A DNA stretch of 64,000 bases from Proteles cristata cristata. Its lineage: Eukaryota > Chordata > Mammalia > Carnivora > Hyaenidae. The notes below the pieces were generated by a model, which saw only the letters and a program-made list of their open reading frames with translations, did no database searches and was not told the origin of the DNA. Within the stretch, counting starts at the first letter, position 1, and each line of letters begins with the position of its first letter. Positions 26,005 to 36,854 of the stretch are shown in pieces. The stretch covers positions 4,774,001-4,838,000 of the forward strand of contig JAESUZ010005462.1 in the NCBI GenBank assembly GCA_017311185.1. The letters are read 5' to 3'. A program made the position numbers and the translations under genes.

Positions 26005-27239
26005 TGATCTAGGATATTTCAGTGGAACATTAGTTGTACTGAATTGGATATGTCTGTGGTATTTGTAAGCTTTTAAGAATTTATAGTAATGATCGTTAAT
26101 TGAGTGTAATTCACTATACAAATCTGAGCATTTTTTTAAGTTATTTACCCTCTATTGGAAGCTAGAAAGACACTGAAAGGTACACTGAAAGGTAGAAAGG
26201 AATGGATGAGTTAGGAACGTATGCCTACCATGTCTGTTAGTGAAATCCTGGAAATTAAATTAAAACTGGGAAGAGTTCTGAGGCTTTTGATAGTTGTTAT
26301 TTAAGTTCATACAAGGAAGTTCTGTAATATTTAAACAAAATTAACCTGAAAAATTTTTTTCTAGTTATAAAACTATTTTGCATTATTAAGAGCCCATCTG
26401 TTAAAGATTTTGATGGAGTTTCCAACAGTTTAAAAAATAATTCTTCAAACCAGTCATGCCCACGTGAGGTAACATGTGAATCAAAACAGTGAAATCTAGC
26501 CGTTGGTCTTACCACAAAGTAGTTTTGGTCTGTGTGTGCAGGAAAGAGTTAAGGTTTTTAGTTAACGAAATGGTTAATAGTAGCTTGAGATCTCACCTTT
26601 AGATATATTTTACATATAGTATAACTTGGAATGAAAAATTGTAAAGCATCCAAATAATTTTAAACATTAGTAATTGATATTTTTTTAAGTTGCATAACTC
26701 ATAAAACGTAGATTAAAATGTGCTTTATATTCCCAAATTAGGTTTTCTTCTAAAAATAGGGCAAATATTATATAGTTCAATATGTTAAAGATGTTTGACT
26801 CTTCATCAAATTAAATTAATAAGTAACCTGTTTTTTTAATTAATAATTTTAAGAGGTATGCCCTGCAATTAATTCCTGTCCCCCTTCACTTTCTATATAT
26901 TTGGAGAACAGTCCTTAAAGTTTATAAATTATTTTGTCTAGTAGATGCCATCGTGCACTTACCTGTTTGGTGGGCAAAATTTAGTTTTAATTTTAGTAAA
27001 TAATCAAATTTTAAAAATTGATTTTCACTCTTTTCTTTGATTTAAAAATATTTCACAGAACAGCTGTGAAATAACTAGCCCATTGAACAAAGAGTTCCGT
27101 ATTATGTGCTGTGAAAGATATAATTAGAAAGGCCCCAACTGATCAATAAACTTAGAGTTTTGTACTGGCTTCATTCATTATTGAGACAAATTACGCCTTT
27201 ATTTCAGAGCTTCATCCCTTTGTCCACAGCACACTAAAC

Positions 27240-27735
27240 CAGCTGTGTGTTAGGGTTCAGGGAAACAAAAACAACAGGATATTGATTCTGTTTCCAACTG
27301 TGTATATAAAGAGAAAGATTTACTATAAGGAATTGGCTCATGTGATTATAGAGGTTAACAAGTCCCCAAATCTGCAGTCATCAATCTGGAGACCCAGGAA
27401 TGCCCATAATGTAGTTCTGGTCTGAAAGCCAAGAGGTTTAAGACCCAGGAAGTACCAGTGTTTCAGTTCAGTGTCCTCATTCAAAGCAGTCAAGCTCGAG
27501 GAGTTCCCCCTTACTGGAAGGAAGGTCAGTCTTTTTGTTCTATTTGGGCCTTCCACTGATTGGGTGGGTTCCACCATCACTAAGAAAGGCAACCTGCTTT
27601 CCTCAGCCTACCAATTCAAATGTTAATCTCATCCAAAAACACCTTCACAGATTTACCCAGAATAATATGTTAGAGGAATATGGGATCACCCTATGGTCCA
27701 ATCAAATTAACACATAGAATTAACCATCACAAGGT
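27240..27735. repeat. Ancient interspersed repeat, family not named
   Basis: Begins TGTTAGGGTTCAGGGAAACA and ends GAATTAACCATCACA, with the internal motif ATTCAAATGTTAATCTCATC. I recognise this order from a common mammalian repeat, but cannot assign the family with confidence. Confidence 0.55.
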
Positions 27736-28197
27736 CCTAAGTTAGATTTTGCAGTATAGAATTCCAGTGTCCTTTTGTGCCTCCAAATATTACAGTAGGT
27801 GCAGTGCTTCTCAGCAACATTTGAATTCCACACGTACAGAGGTCCTCCTCACCCCTAATATTCACAGGAAATTCTTAAGCCTCTACTCATCCCTTTTGTT
27901 GATATCTTAAATATCCAGGAGAACAGTGAGTCTTTTGGACTTTTCAGGAGTATATCATAAGATTATGCCTGGCGTATCCCCTTCAAAGGGCCAGTCTGTC
28001 ATGTAGAGACCCAGGACTTCAAGTTTTTTAAAGAAAATCTTCATATTATTATAGTACTGTTCAGAGCCATCAGGCTTTCTGAAATATATCCAAGGAGGTC
28101 CTGAAGAACACTAACCTTAACCCTAAGTGATCCTTCATTCACCAAATATCTAATGAGTACCCTGAACATTCTATGTGCCAGGCACTGATACATTTAC

Positions 28198-28249
28198 ATA
28201 CACACACATATACATGTATATACACATAACCCACACATGCATAAATTAA

Positions 28250-28289
<40 letters not shown>

Positions 28290-28305
28290 ACACACACATA
28301 TAAAA
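28198..28305 (+). repeat. (CA)n/(TA)n microsatellite
   Basis: Alternating CA and TA runs, with pure TA then pure CA at 28251-28288. Confidence 0.95.
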
Positions 28306-28363
28306 AAGTGACCAAGGTAAACATGACCTCTCCCCTCCTGGAGAGACAGAACCAAAATAAATT

Positions 28364-28556
28364 GTTTTAAATGTTTATTATTTTGAGAGAAAGAGAGTGA
28401 GATGAGTGAGGGAAGGGCAGAGAAGAGAGGGAGACAGAGGATCTGGAGCAAGCTCTGTGTACAGTGCTCAGCCTGTGCAGGGCTCAAACTCATGAACCAT
28501 GAGATCATGACCTGAGCTGAAGTCAGACACTACCAAATGAGCCACCCAGGTGTTCC
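28364..28556 (-). mobile_element. can-SINE, antisense, within an ancient repeat
   Basis: A diverged reverse SINE with target copies ccaaaataaatt (28352-28363) and ccaaaatagatt (28557-28568). Confidence 0.9.
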
Positions 28557-29267
28557 CCAAAATAGATTTTTAGAAAACTATCCTAAATTTTTGCTAACAG
28601 CTGTAAGAGAAAGAAATAGGGGTTCTAAGATAAAGAATATCAGTAGTGGGATGGAGGTCCAGGAAAATCTCTCTGTGGAGATGGTATTGAAACCAAAACT
28701 CAAAGCATGAGAAGGAAACAACCACACAAAGAATCAGGGAGAAAAAAATGTATTAGGCAGAGACAATGGCACATGCAAAGCCAAGGAAAAAAGTTTGGCA
28801 TATTTGAAAAACAGAAGGTCATAACATTTCTAGTATACTGAGCAGGGACCAACTGACAGGGCTTCATTGTACAGACATGGTAAGGAATTTGTATTCCAGG
28901 TGTGTTGGGAAGCCATGGATAGACTCTAAGTGGTGGAGTGACCTGACCAGAGTTTTGGTTTTAAAAACATCATTCTGTTTACCTGTTCAAGAATGAATTG
29001 GCAGGGAATAAAAACCAAAGTGGGTAAGCTTTGAAGCTGTCTGGATATGAAATGATGGTGGTTAGATTAAGGTTTGTTAGTGGAGTTGGAAAGAAAATGA
29101 TAGATTTCATTTGTATTTTGAAAGTAGTGTTGACCAAACTTACTGATGAATCAGGTGAGTAAGATAAGGACAGGAATTAACATGGAGCTACCAAATAGAC
29201 CCCTGAGTGAGTAGGTATGCCATTTACAAAGTCAGAAATTATGAATTTTGGAGTGATGATGGGGTTT

Positions 29268-29711
29268 GTGGGGTCCCAGTAGTTCATTTTTGCTTTTGTT
29301 TCCCTTGCCTTCTGGAGACATGTTGAGTAAGAAGTTGCTGCTGCCAAGGTCAAAGGGTTTTTGCCTGCTTTTCCTCTAGGATTTTGATGGCTTCCTGCCT
29401 TATGTTTAGGTCTTTCCATTTTGCATTTATTTTTGTGGTATGAGAAAGTGGTCTAGATTCATTTTTCTACATGTTGCTGTCCAGTTTTCTTAGCACCATT
29501 TGCTGAAGAGACTGTCTTTATTCCATTAGATATTCTTTCCTGCTTTGTCAGAGATTAGTTGGCCATATGTTTGTGGGTCCATTTCTGGGTTCTTTATTCT
29601 GTTCCATCGATCTGAGTATCTGTTTTTGTGCCAGAACCATACAGTTTTGATGATTACACTTTGTAATACATCTTGAAGTCTGGAATTGGATGCCTCCAAT
29701 TTTGGTTTTCT
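29268..29711 (-). mobile_element. Internal L1 ORF2 fragment, antisense
   Basis: Matches the parts of the other antisense L1s reading GGTCCCAGTAGTTCATTTTT and ACCATACAG. It lacks both L1 ends; neither border shows a poly(A) tail. Confidence 0.85.
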
Positions 29712-30476
29712 TTTTTGGGGCAAAAAGGTGATTTTATTAAAGTACCACTCGGACAGGACCTGTGGGAAGAAAGAGCTTCACTGGGGTTGTCGTACTATGG
29801 CTGGTTATGTAATAGAGACTTGGGGAAGATAAAGTCAAAAGGGAAGTTTTCAAAGAGACTTTCATATGCTAAAGACTGACATTACTAGAGGCCTAGCTAT
29901 TGTCAAGCTAAGGTGGTTTTTCCCTCTAGCAAAATATTAACATTAAGATAGGTAGTAGGCAGTTCCTGAAGAAATACTACACTCTGTATTTGCCTCAAGT
30001 ATTTGCCAATGGGCTGCAGGTTATAAAGAAATGTAATTTTACCTGCCATTTTCTTCTTACCTTTGTTCCCCACATCACAATGGAGGGGATGGTGATACAA
30101 AGGACTCTGGGAAACTTGAGTCTATGGGTTTCTGGAGATTAGGCTATTTATAAGATTGCCTTTTTCTTGTAATTTACTAAGATACTCATAAACTGGTGGA
30201 GACTGCCCTGCATGACTATGATCTCTATCAGTTAGCCATTTGTTTCCTTTCCTTCCCTTTCCTTCCCTTCCCTTCCCTTCCCTTCCCTTCCCTTCCCTTC
30301 CCTCCTCTCCCCTCCCCTCCCCTCCCCTCCCCTCCCCTCCCCTCCCCTTCCCTTTCCTTTCCTTTGTTCTTGGGCATCCAGGAGTACCTGAGGAATGTCA
30401 CATATGTCCTACCTGAGGGTGGGGAGTGTGCTAGCTTGTGTTTGGCCCTCTGCCTGCCTTATGGTCCCTCATCAGA
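29712..30476 (-). mobile_element. Retroviral-type LTR, antisense, second copy
   Basis: Shares GGTGATTTTATTAAAG, the GGGCTGCAGGTT region and the TTTGTTCTTGGGCATCCAGG end with 16442-17141. AATAAA is the complement of 29733-29738. It lacks the U5 end and contains a pure pyrimidine tract. It abuts an L1 fragment on the left and an ancient repeat on the right. No viral genes are present. Confidence 0.65.
30243..30365 (+). repeat. 123-nt pure pyrimidine tract, (CCCTT)n then (CCCCT)n
   Basis: No purine occurs between G at 30242 and G at 30366. Units shift from CCCTT to CCCCT. Confidence 0.95.
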
Positions 30477-30649
30477 AAGACTTGAAGAACATGCAGTTTT
30501 CCACTTTTAATGTGTTGGATTTGAAATGCCTGTAAATTATTCAAGAAGAGACATCAAGTAGGCAATCTGAAATTCAAATTTGGGCTTCAGAGGAAAGATT
30601 TGCGTTGGAGATATAAATTTGGAAACGTGACACTGTGATTTATAATAAG

Positions 30650-31920
30650 AAGTATATTATTTGTCTTCTGGTTTCTGGCACAGAGCTCCTAAACCCTGAG
30701 AATTTCCTGAGTGAGGAGTGCAAAAAGTTGTTGTTATGTTATGTTATATTGTATGTTACTTTTGTCCCTACCTAAGGATGAAAGGGTTGGAATTTTCAGT
30801 CTCACCCTCAGACCTCTAGAGAGGGGAATGGAGCTGGAGGTTGAATCAGTTGACAATGACCAGTAATTTTATTAGTTTTGCCTATATAATGAAGCCTCCA
30901 TAAAAACCCAAAGGACAGGATTCAGAGAGCTTCCAGGTTGGTGAATCTGTGGAGATTCAGGAAGGATGGCTTGCCTGGAGAAGGTATGGAAGCTTTGCAC
31001 CCTTTTCCCATACCTTGCACTATGCACCTCTTCCACCTGGCCATTTCTGAGTTATATCCTTTTACAATAAACTGGTAATTGAGTGAGTAAACACATTTCC
31101 TGAGTACTGTGAGCTATTCTAACAAATTATTTGAACCTAAGCAGTGAGTCATGGGTATCTCCAATCTGAGGCCAGTAGGTCAGAAGCACAGGTAACAACC
31201 GGGTCTTGAAATTGACATGTAAGTGTTGGGGGGAGAGGGTGGCATGGATATTTTAGGACTAAGCCCTTACCTTGTGAGATTTCACTTTATCCCCAGGTAG
31301 ATAGTGCCAGAAGTGAGTTGAATTGTAGGACACTCAGCTGGTGTGAGAACTAAGCCCACTGCCCCAATCAAAGGAGGGACGTGGAGACTCAGAGCACAGT
31401 GAAGCAAGGCTTTAATCAACACTCTTGCAAGAGTAGGTGGCAGTTACAGCAGGCAGTTTATTTCCTGGTGTGTAGTCCCTCTCCTGATTCCTCATTGGCT
31501 GAGTACTACAGAGGTTATAGCCTTACCAGGAAGTCACCTATGCACATGTAAGGCCAAAAAGTAGTCTGTTTGAAACAAATGTACATTACTTGAGGTGACC
31601 CAGAGACTTCACTTCTTTGATGCGTGCTCATTGCAAAGCCTGCAAAAAATAAGCCAGTGAAATAGACGGGGGTGAGGAAGAAGAACCAGGAAGTCAAGTG
31701 TCTTAAGGGTTTGGGACTGCATTGTTGGGGGGCAGTTTGTACATATTTCCAATAGGTTGTAAACCTATTCTTACTAGACAGCACAACTTCTATTTTGTAT
31801 TTCTAAAATGAATTATCTCACTTACTGCCCACAGCTGGTATCTGGAAAACTGCTTGTTTTTGAGGGGAGGCCCCTCCCCCTACATACACATGTGGGAAAT
31901 GAGTGCAGAATCCAAAATAG
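30650..31920 (+). mobile_element. Older LTR-type repeat, sense, split by a solo LTR
   Basis: The left part, 30650-31341, has AATAAA at 31066-31071 and ends GGACACTCAGCTGG. The right part resumes at 31839 and carries on to about 31920. It is consistent with an ancient ERV LTR common to placental mammals; the exact family and outer boundaries are uncertain. Confidence 0.6.
31342..31833 (-). mobile_element. Solo LTR with 5-bp target duplication, antisense
   Basis: On the minus strand it runs from TGTGGGCAGTAAGTGAG to GGGCTTAGTTCTCACA, i.e. TG...CA, 492 bp. The 5-bp duplication GCTGG lies at 31337-31341 and 31834-31838. An ATTAAA signal is the complement of 31411-31416. No internal viral sequence. 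Confidence 0.75.
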
Positions 31921-32623
31921 GAAGGCATTACATAGAAATGATATTTGAAGCTGTGAGAATAAACTAGCGAGAGTATATAGAGAAAAAAATTGCCTAGGAC
32001 TAAGACCTGGCAAACTGCAATATTTAGAGAATAGCTAATTCATCACCTCAGTAAGCCTGTGGCCATTCATTTGTTTTTCTGCACCTAGGTCACTATATTG
32101 CCCAAAGTGTTACTTTGAATCAGAGTATCACACTTGACAGAAACAGAAAGTAAGCTAACAGACATTCAGGGCCAGTTGGACTTACCTGACTGGTCATGAC
32201 TCAGATGGCAGTCGCTCTTGACATCTCTCCTTTCTCACTGCAACACCCAGCAGAACTGCCATGATCAGTTAACTCTACATTGGAAGCCCGTGTTCTGCCT
32301 CCTTTTGTCTAAGATGCTATGATTGCTCACCTAGGTTAGTGTTGCATCTTCTTAGCTAGCTGTGCTCCTAATATTAGCTCCTCTAGTCACTTCTCACTGT
32401 TGCTTTAAAACACTTTAATTACTTCTCATTTGTTTTAAAAATAAAGGGACAAAAGCATCAGCTTCTGAGTTAAATCCCTGTTTCAAAGAATTTTGAGTGT
32501 TGTCTAATGAATTTTAGGAATTGGTTTATTGACATTAGTGAAGTGAATTTTAGATTTAGTTTTTTCAAAAATTAAACTTTGATCTTTTAAAGCAAAAGTG
32601 CATTTCTACAAAGACAAAAGATA

Positions 32624-32835
32624 GGGGCACGTGGTGGCTCAGTTGGTTGAGCGTCAGACTTTGGCTCAGGTCATGTTCTCACGGTTCATGAGTTGGAGCT
32701 CTGCATCGGACTCCGTGCTAACAGCTTGCTCAGGGCCTGGAGCCTGCTTCAGATTCTGTGTCTCCTCTCTCTGCTGCTCCCTTGCTCACACTCTGTCTCT
32801 CTTGGTCTCTCAAAAATAAATAGATGTCAAAAAAA
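32624..32835 (+). mobile_element. can-SINE, sense (left half of tail-to-tail pair)
   Basis: Sense SINE from GGGGCACGTGGTGGCTCAG to CTCTCAAAAATAAATAGA and a short poly(A) that runs straight into the poly(T) of the next SINE. It lacks the CCTAG of the youngest copies. Confidence 0.92.
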
Positions 32836-33047
32836 TTTTTTAAACATTTTTTAAATGTTTATTTTTGAGAGAGACAGGGTGCAGGCAGGGGAGGGGCAGA
32901 GAGAGAGAGGGAGACACAGAATCCGAAGCAGGCTCCAAGCTCTGAGCTGTCAGCACAGAGCCTGACACAGGGCTCGAACTTAGGAACTGTGAGATCATGA
33001 CCTGAGCCAAAGTCAGACGCTCAACTGACGGAGCTACCCAGGTGCTA
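32836..33047 (-). mobile_element. can-SINE, antisense (right half of tail-to-tail pair)
   Basis: Reverse SINE starting at poly(T) immediately after its neighbour and ending GAGCTACCCAGGTGCTACCCC. Confidence 0.92.
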
Positions 33048-33351
33048 CCCCTCCCAAATTTTTTTTAAATGATAAAAAGCTACAGTTTAATATAAAATTG
33101 TAAAATAAATGTAAATCAGAGCCTATAAAGCTAATTATGTATATGTATGTTGACTACTTTTTATCAGGTACATCTGATGTTCTTTGTACAAAACATTTAA
33201 AATCCTTACCCTTCTTTTACTCTTTCACGTTAGTAATATTCATCATAATAATGAACTCTATACATTATTTTCTAGCTTATACAAAAAATATAACATTATA
33301 TTTTAAAATTAACTTGACGTCAATATCATAAATGTTTATGATACAATTGTT

Positions 33352-33534
33352 CTTTTTTTTTTTTGTTAAGATTAATTTTGAGAGAGGGGGAGAAGTGCAG
33401 AGAGGGAGAATCCCACTCAGGCTCCACAGTCAATGAGGAGCCTAGTGTGGGGCTCAAACTCACCAACTGAGATTTTGACCTGAACTTAAAGCAAGAGTTG
33501 GACATTTAACTGACTGATCCACCCAGGCGCTCGT
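33352..33534 (-). mobile_element. Old can-SINE, antisense
   Basis: A diverged reverse SINE ending CCACCCAGGCGCTCG. Imperfect flanks tatgatacaattgttc and tatgatgcaattttc. Confidence 0.85.
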
Positions 33535-34475
33535 ATGATGCAATTTTCTTAACTTAAAAATTTTTTTGACATGTCTCTAACCAATAATACATAAGCATTT
33601 TAACTTTAAAGGATAATTTTGCATTATGTTAATAAATTATAAGAATTTTCTTTCAAATCTTATTATTAATGTACATCCTTTACATACCATCTTATTATTA
33701 TTCCTTTATTTGGAAAATTTTCTAGGCTTGCCCTTCCCAGGCATATTATATGGTAATATTTAGTTGTTAGAAAGTTTGGGAATAAAAAGTTAACTGAAAT
33801 CCAATAGAATAGATCGCTGTTTTAATCAGTGTCATCTTCCACATATTACTTTAAGGACAAAGAAATATCAAAGGAAAATATGGCTAGCAGTAAACAGATA
33901 AAAATTTAGTCTTAGGATTCCAGAATCTATTCTCTCCTAAATTAGACAGTAAAATTCCTGATAAAAGAATAATGACTTTTAGTTTTGTAAAACTAAAATG
34001 CCAAATATAGTGCTTATTTGTAAATGTTTAAGGTAAGGGAATGGATAGCCTAAGATACTTACACATTAATCCAGAGTTTACTTCTCCTTTTATTTCTTTA
34101 CTAGCTAATGAGAAATAGTGTTGAAAATGTTGTCATAATTATGATTTAGGTTTAACCATATATAAAATTGTTAATGAACATAGCACATGAAATTCACCTA
34201 CAGAAAAGGTAATTTTAGCTTGATGCTTAGGTTTATTTATAGGAATTGTTCCTAAAGGTTTTAGGAGGATAAGTAACTTCTTGTAATAAGAAAAGGTTTT
34301 TAATTAAGCCTATTTTGAAATCAAAATCTTAGATTATGTCTTATATATTCCTTTCAATCAAGTTATAACTATATCTAATGCTTTCTTTATATATAGCTGC
34401 TAAAGTATTTCTTATTTTTATACATTATTTCTAGAGACAACTAACATATTTTATTTTGCTGTTTTGATTTTTAAG

Positions 34476-34541
34476 ACTGCAGAGAAATCAGGCCAGATTG
34501 AAAGATCAAAGAATGTAAGGCAAAGACAAAATGATTTTAAG
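34476..34541 (+). CDS. EXOC2: EXOC2 internal coding exon C (22 codons)
   Basis: A short symmetric exon of 66 nt between a TTTTTAAG acceptor and a GTAAGT donor. It reads [20 protein letters not shown] then FK, and starts and ends in phase 0, so skipping it would keep the frame. The product is a charged helix or linker, about residues 482-503. The next intron is only 176 nt. All 22 codons match the remembered human sequence. Confidence 0.94.
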
Positions 34542-34717
34542 GTAAGTTAAGGATAAGTTTGTAGACTTTTTCACACGGTAGGATTTTCTCAACCAAAGTT
34601 GCTAGTAAACTTTATATGTATTCAAACTATTCGTCATTGTTAGGCAGATTCCCTTAGTTGATTTAATTTAATCAAATGAATGACTTTTAATGCAGTTATA
34701 CTTTGATCATTGTCTAG
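34542..34717 (+). other. EXOC2: EXOC2 intron C-D (176 nt)
   Basis: A short AT-rich intron with GTAAGT...TAG ends and no repeat. It is by far the shortest intron here. Confidence 0.93.
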
Positions 34718-34875
34718 AAAATGATTCAAGAAGTAATGCACTGTCTTGTGAAGTTGATCCGCGGAGCCCTGCTCCCACTTAGCATCCCCGAGTGTGGACT
34801 GAGGCAGTATGGAGGCTGGGAGGTGAAGTCTGAACTCTCAGGACCGTGGCTGGCTCATGTCATTCAGACCATAAG
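34718..34875 (+). CDS. EXOC2: EXOC2 internal coding exon D
   Basis: Acceptor CATTGTCTAG and donor GTAAAT. It reads [52 protein letters not shown] and two bases of an Arg codon completed by exon E. It covers about residues 504-556. This is the least conserved exon of the eleven: the stretch after LLPLSI (PECGLR) differs from the RDGEAK I recall in human, and several single changes follow. Length and frame are unchanged, so it looks functional. The exon is more GC-rich than its surroundings. Confidence 0.94.
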
Positions 34876-35260
34876 GTAAATATGGAATATCTTTTTAAAG
34901 AAGAATATCTTCTAAAAAGGAGTAAATTTTTTTTTGCCTTTTTGAAAAAAAGAAAAACATGTTCAACAAAGAATTTTACTCTGTCCTTTTGCCTCCATAT
35001 CCTCTAGCACCTGAGCTCCTAAATCTTCCTGTTGCTTATGTTTGATAAGAATACATACTGAATGTATCTTTTTTATTATTTAATTCAATGTTACTGTTTT
35101 ATTAGAATTACTGCTATGGTCTTACTTTCCCCTTGCTTTCAGTATAATATTGTAGCTTATAGCCTCCATAATGCATCATTATAGAATGGCCAAACTGATG
35201 ACAGAAATTGCTTTGAGATCCCAATCTACTCACTTTTGTTTCGTTGTGTCCCTTTTATAG

Positions 35261-35382
35261 GCTTACTTATGAATCATTGACTGCCCTTGAAATTCCTAAT
35301 GACATGTTACAGACTATCCAGGATCTCATTTTGGATCTCCGAGTACGTTGTGTGATGATCACATTGCAACATACAGCAGAAG
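35261..35382 (+). CDS. EXOC2: EXOC2 internal coding exon E
   Basis: Acceptor GTGTCCCTTTTATAG and donor GTATGT. The first base completes Arg from exon D, followed by [40 protein letters not shown] and one base of a Glu codon. It covers about residues 556-597 and is predicted to be mostly helical. It is nearly identical to the remembered human sequence apart from conservative changes. Retaining the following intron would add about 14 foreign residues and then a stop. Confidence 0.95.
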
Positions 35383-35540
35383 GTATGTTAAGAGAAATTC
35401 ATGACATTTGCTGGACAATGATTATCTGAATATCCCACCTCTTTCTAGCTCCTAATCCTTGAAAATGAGAAAATTACTTTTATGGAAACTTGAATATTTT
35501 AGATCACCAGAAGCTGCTCAATAGAATTCTTTCCTTCTTT

Positions 35541-35755
35541 TTTTTTTTTTAGTGTTTATTTATTTTTAAGAGAGCAAGAGACAGAGCACGAGAAGGGGAG
35601 GGGCAGAGACAGTGGGAGACACAGAATCCGAAGCAGGCTTTCCAGGCTTTGAGCTGTCAGCACAGAACCTGAAGTGGGGCTCGAACCCATGAACCATGAG
35701 ATTATGACTGGAGCCTAAGTTGGATGCTTAACTGACTAAGCCACCCAGGCACCCC
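35541..35755 (-). mobile_element. can-SINE, antisense, in intron E-F
   Basis: Reverse SINE with target copies tagaattctttccttcttt (35522-35540) and a similar T-expanded copy at 35756-35775. It starts 158 nt after exon E. Confidence 0.93.
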
Positions 35756-36534
35756 TAGAATTTTTTTCCTTCTTTGAATATCTTTTCAAATCTATTTACT
35801 TGAGATGCCAGACCATGCATAAATTAAGATGGATATATTTGAAAATATTTAAGGATATAACATCCTTATGACAAATGTTAAGTAGAAAAAGTATAGTATA
35901 AAATGAATATAATGGATGATCCCAATTTGAAAATGTGTGTACATTTTAAATATTTAGAAATATCAATGTAAAATCAGAACACTAACTAACGACAGTTTTC
36001 TGGATAGTAGAAATTTTAGACGATGCTCATTTTCTTTATACCTTTTAGAATTTACAGGAAAAATTTTGTACACACAATCACAAAAGACAAGGTTATCTTT
36101 ACAAAGCCACCTTCTGGATATTAAATTTTGCCAGAAACAATCAAGAACATCATTATAAATGACATAAGCCATAATTGTCACCAAGACTTTTAAGTAAGAA
36201 GGTTACATCTCTAAGAATTGGTGAATAAATATACTGTGTCAATAGAAAAGGAGTAGAATCCAGGTGGGAAACAGCAGTGTCCTCTGAATTCATTACCTGC
36301 TCCCCTCAAGGACCTGAAACAGCCTGAAATGCTAAAGGTTTGGACAAGTAGCATTCCTTTAGCCAAGTGAGAATCAATCTGCCATTCATCAGAAGTATAT
36401 AGAATTAAAATATAAATTTTTCATCAGGTATATTTAAAATATAAATATTTTGTAGCTTATTTTGTACATATTAAATATCAAGAATGTTCTTTGAATAAGT
36501 AATAAGCAGTTGTCAAAAGTTGTCATTAAGCCAA

Positions 36535-36654
36535 CTCCAAATTGGGCAAGATTGATTTATATTAATAAAAAACAGTCTCCAGATTGGGCTAAATTTATTT
36601 ATATTAATAAGTAGCAGTCTCCAAATTGGGCTAAATTTATTCATGTTAATATTG
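36535..36654 (+). repeat. 42-bp tandem repeat, about 2.9 units
   Basis: Units start at 36535, 36577 and 36619 with CTCCAAATTGGGC / CTCCAGATTGGGC and contain TTTATATTAATAA. AT-rich, about 200 nt upstream of exon F. Confidence 0.9.
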
Positions 36655-36854
36655 TATTTTTAAAAATCCAGAAAAATAATACACATTTAAAAACTTGAGT
36701 CTACCAGAAATATGTCTTATACCTATTACCTACTTCCATTTTTTTTCACAACCTATATAAAATAATGAAAAACCACAACCTTTATAGATTTTTATTTCTA
36801 TAAAGTTCAATGAGAAATTATAATAAAAAGTACTTGTGCTTATTTTCCCCATAG

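Larger units (their letters stand above)
28139..30640 (+). repeat. Ancient interspersed repeat, interrupted
   Basis: Pieces at 28139-28200, 28301-28363, 28557-29265 and about 30477-30640 appear in the order of one common mammalian repeat (TATGTGCCAGGCACTGATAC, GGGAAGCCATGGATAGAC, GGAGATATAAATTTGG). It is broken by a microsatellite, a SINE, an L1 fragment and an LTR. Family not named. Confidence 0.55.
15868..34475 (+). other. EXOC2: EXOC2 intron B-C
   Basis: An 18.6-kb intron made largely of transposable elements: a MIR relic, an LTR, a 6.3-kb antisense L1 with three SINEs, a pair of same-site SINEs, an ancient repeat split by L1 and LTR pieces, an LTR inside an LTR, and a tail-to-tail SINE pair. 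I see no gene in the apparently unique stretches 17142-18015, 26020-27235, 31921-32623 and 33535-34475. Confidence 0.9.
34876..36854 (+). other. EXOC2: EXOC2 introns D-E and E-F (flanking exon E)
   Basis: Intron D-E is 385 nt (34876-35260) with no repeat seen. Intron E-F is 1,472 nt (35383-36854) and holds a SINE (35541-35755) and a 42-bp tandem repeat (36535-36654). The span includes exon E (35261-35382), listed separately. The part 35776-36530 is AT-rich with no feature I can name. Confidence 0.9.

Noticed and set aside
28139..28508. Minus-strand frames rich in Cys-Val and Tyr-Ile repeats
   Set aside because: Translations of a CA/TA microsatellite and an adjacent SINE.
30196..30510. A 104-codon frame rich in Pro, Ser, Leu and Phe
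   Set aside because: Translation of the pyrimidine tract inside an LTR.
36535..36654. Regular repeats considered as a CRISPR-like array
   Set aside because: Contiguous 42-bp units without spacers in a mammalian intron; an ordinary minisatellite.
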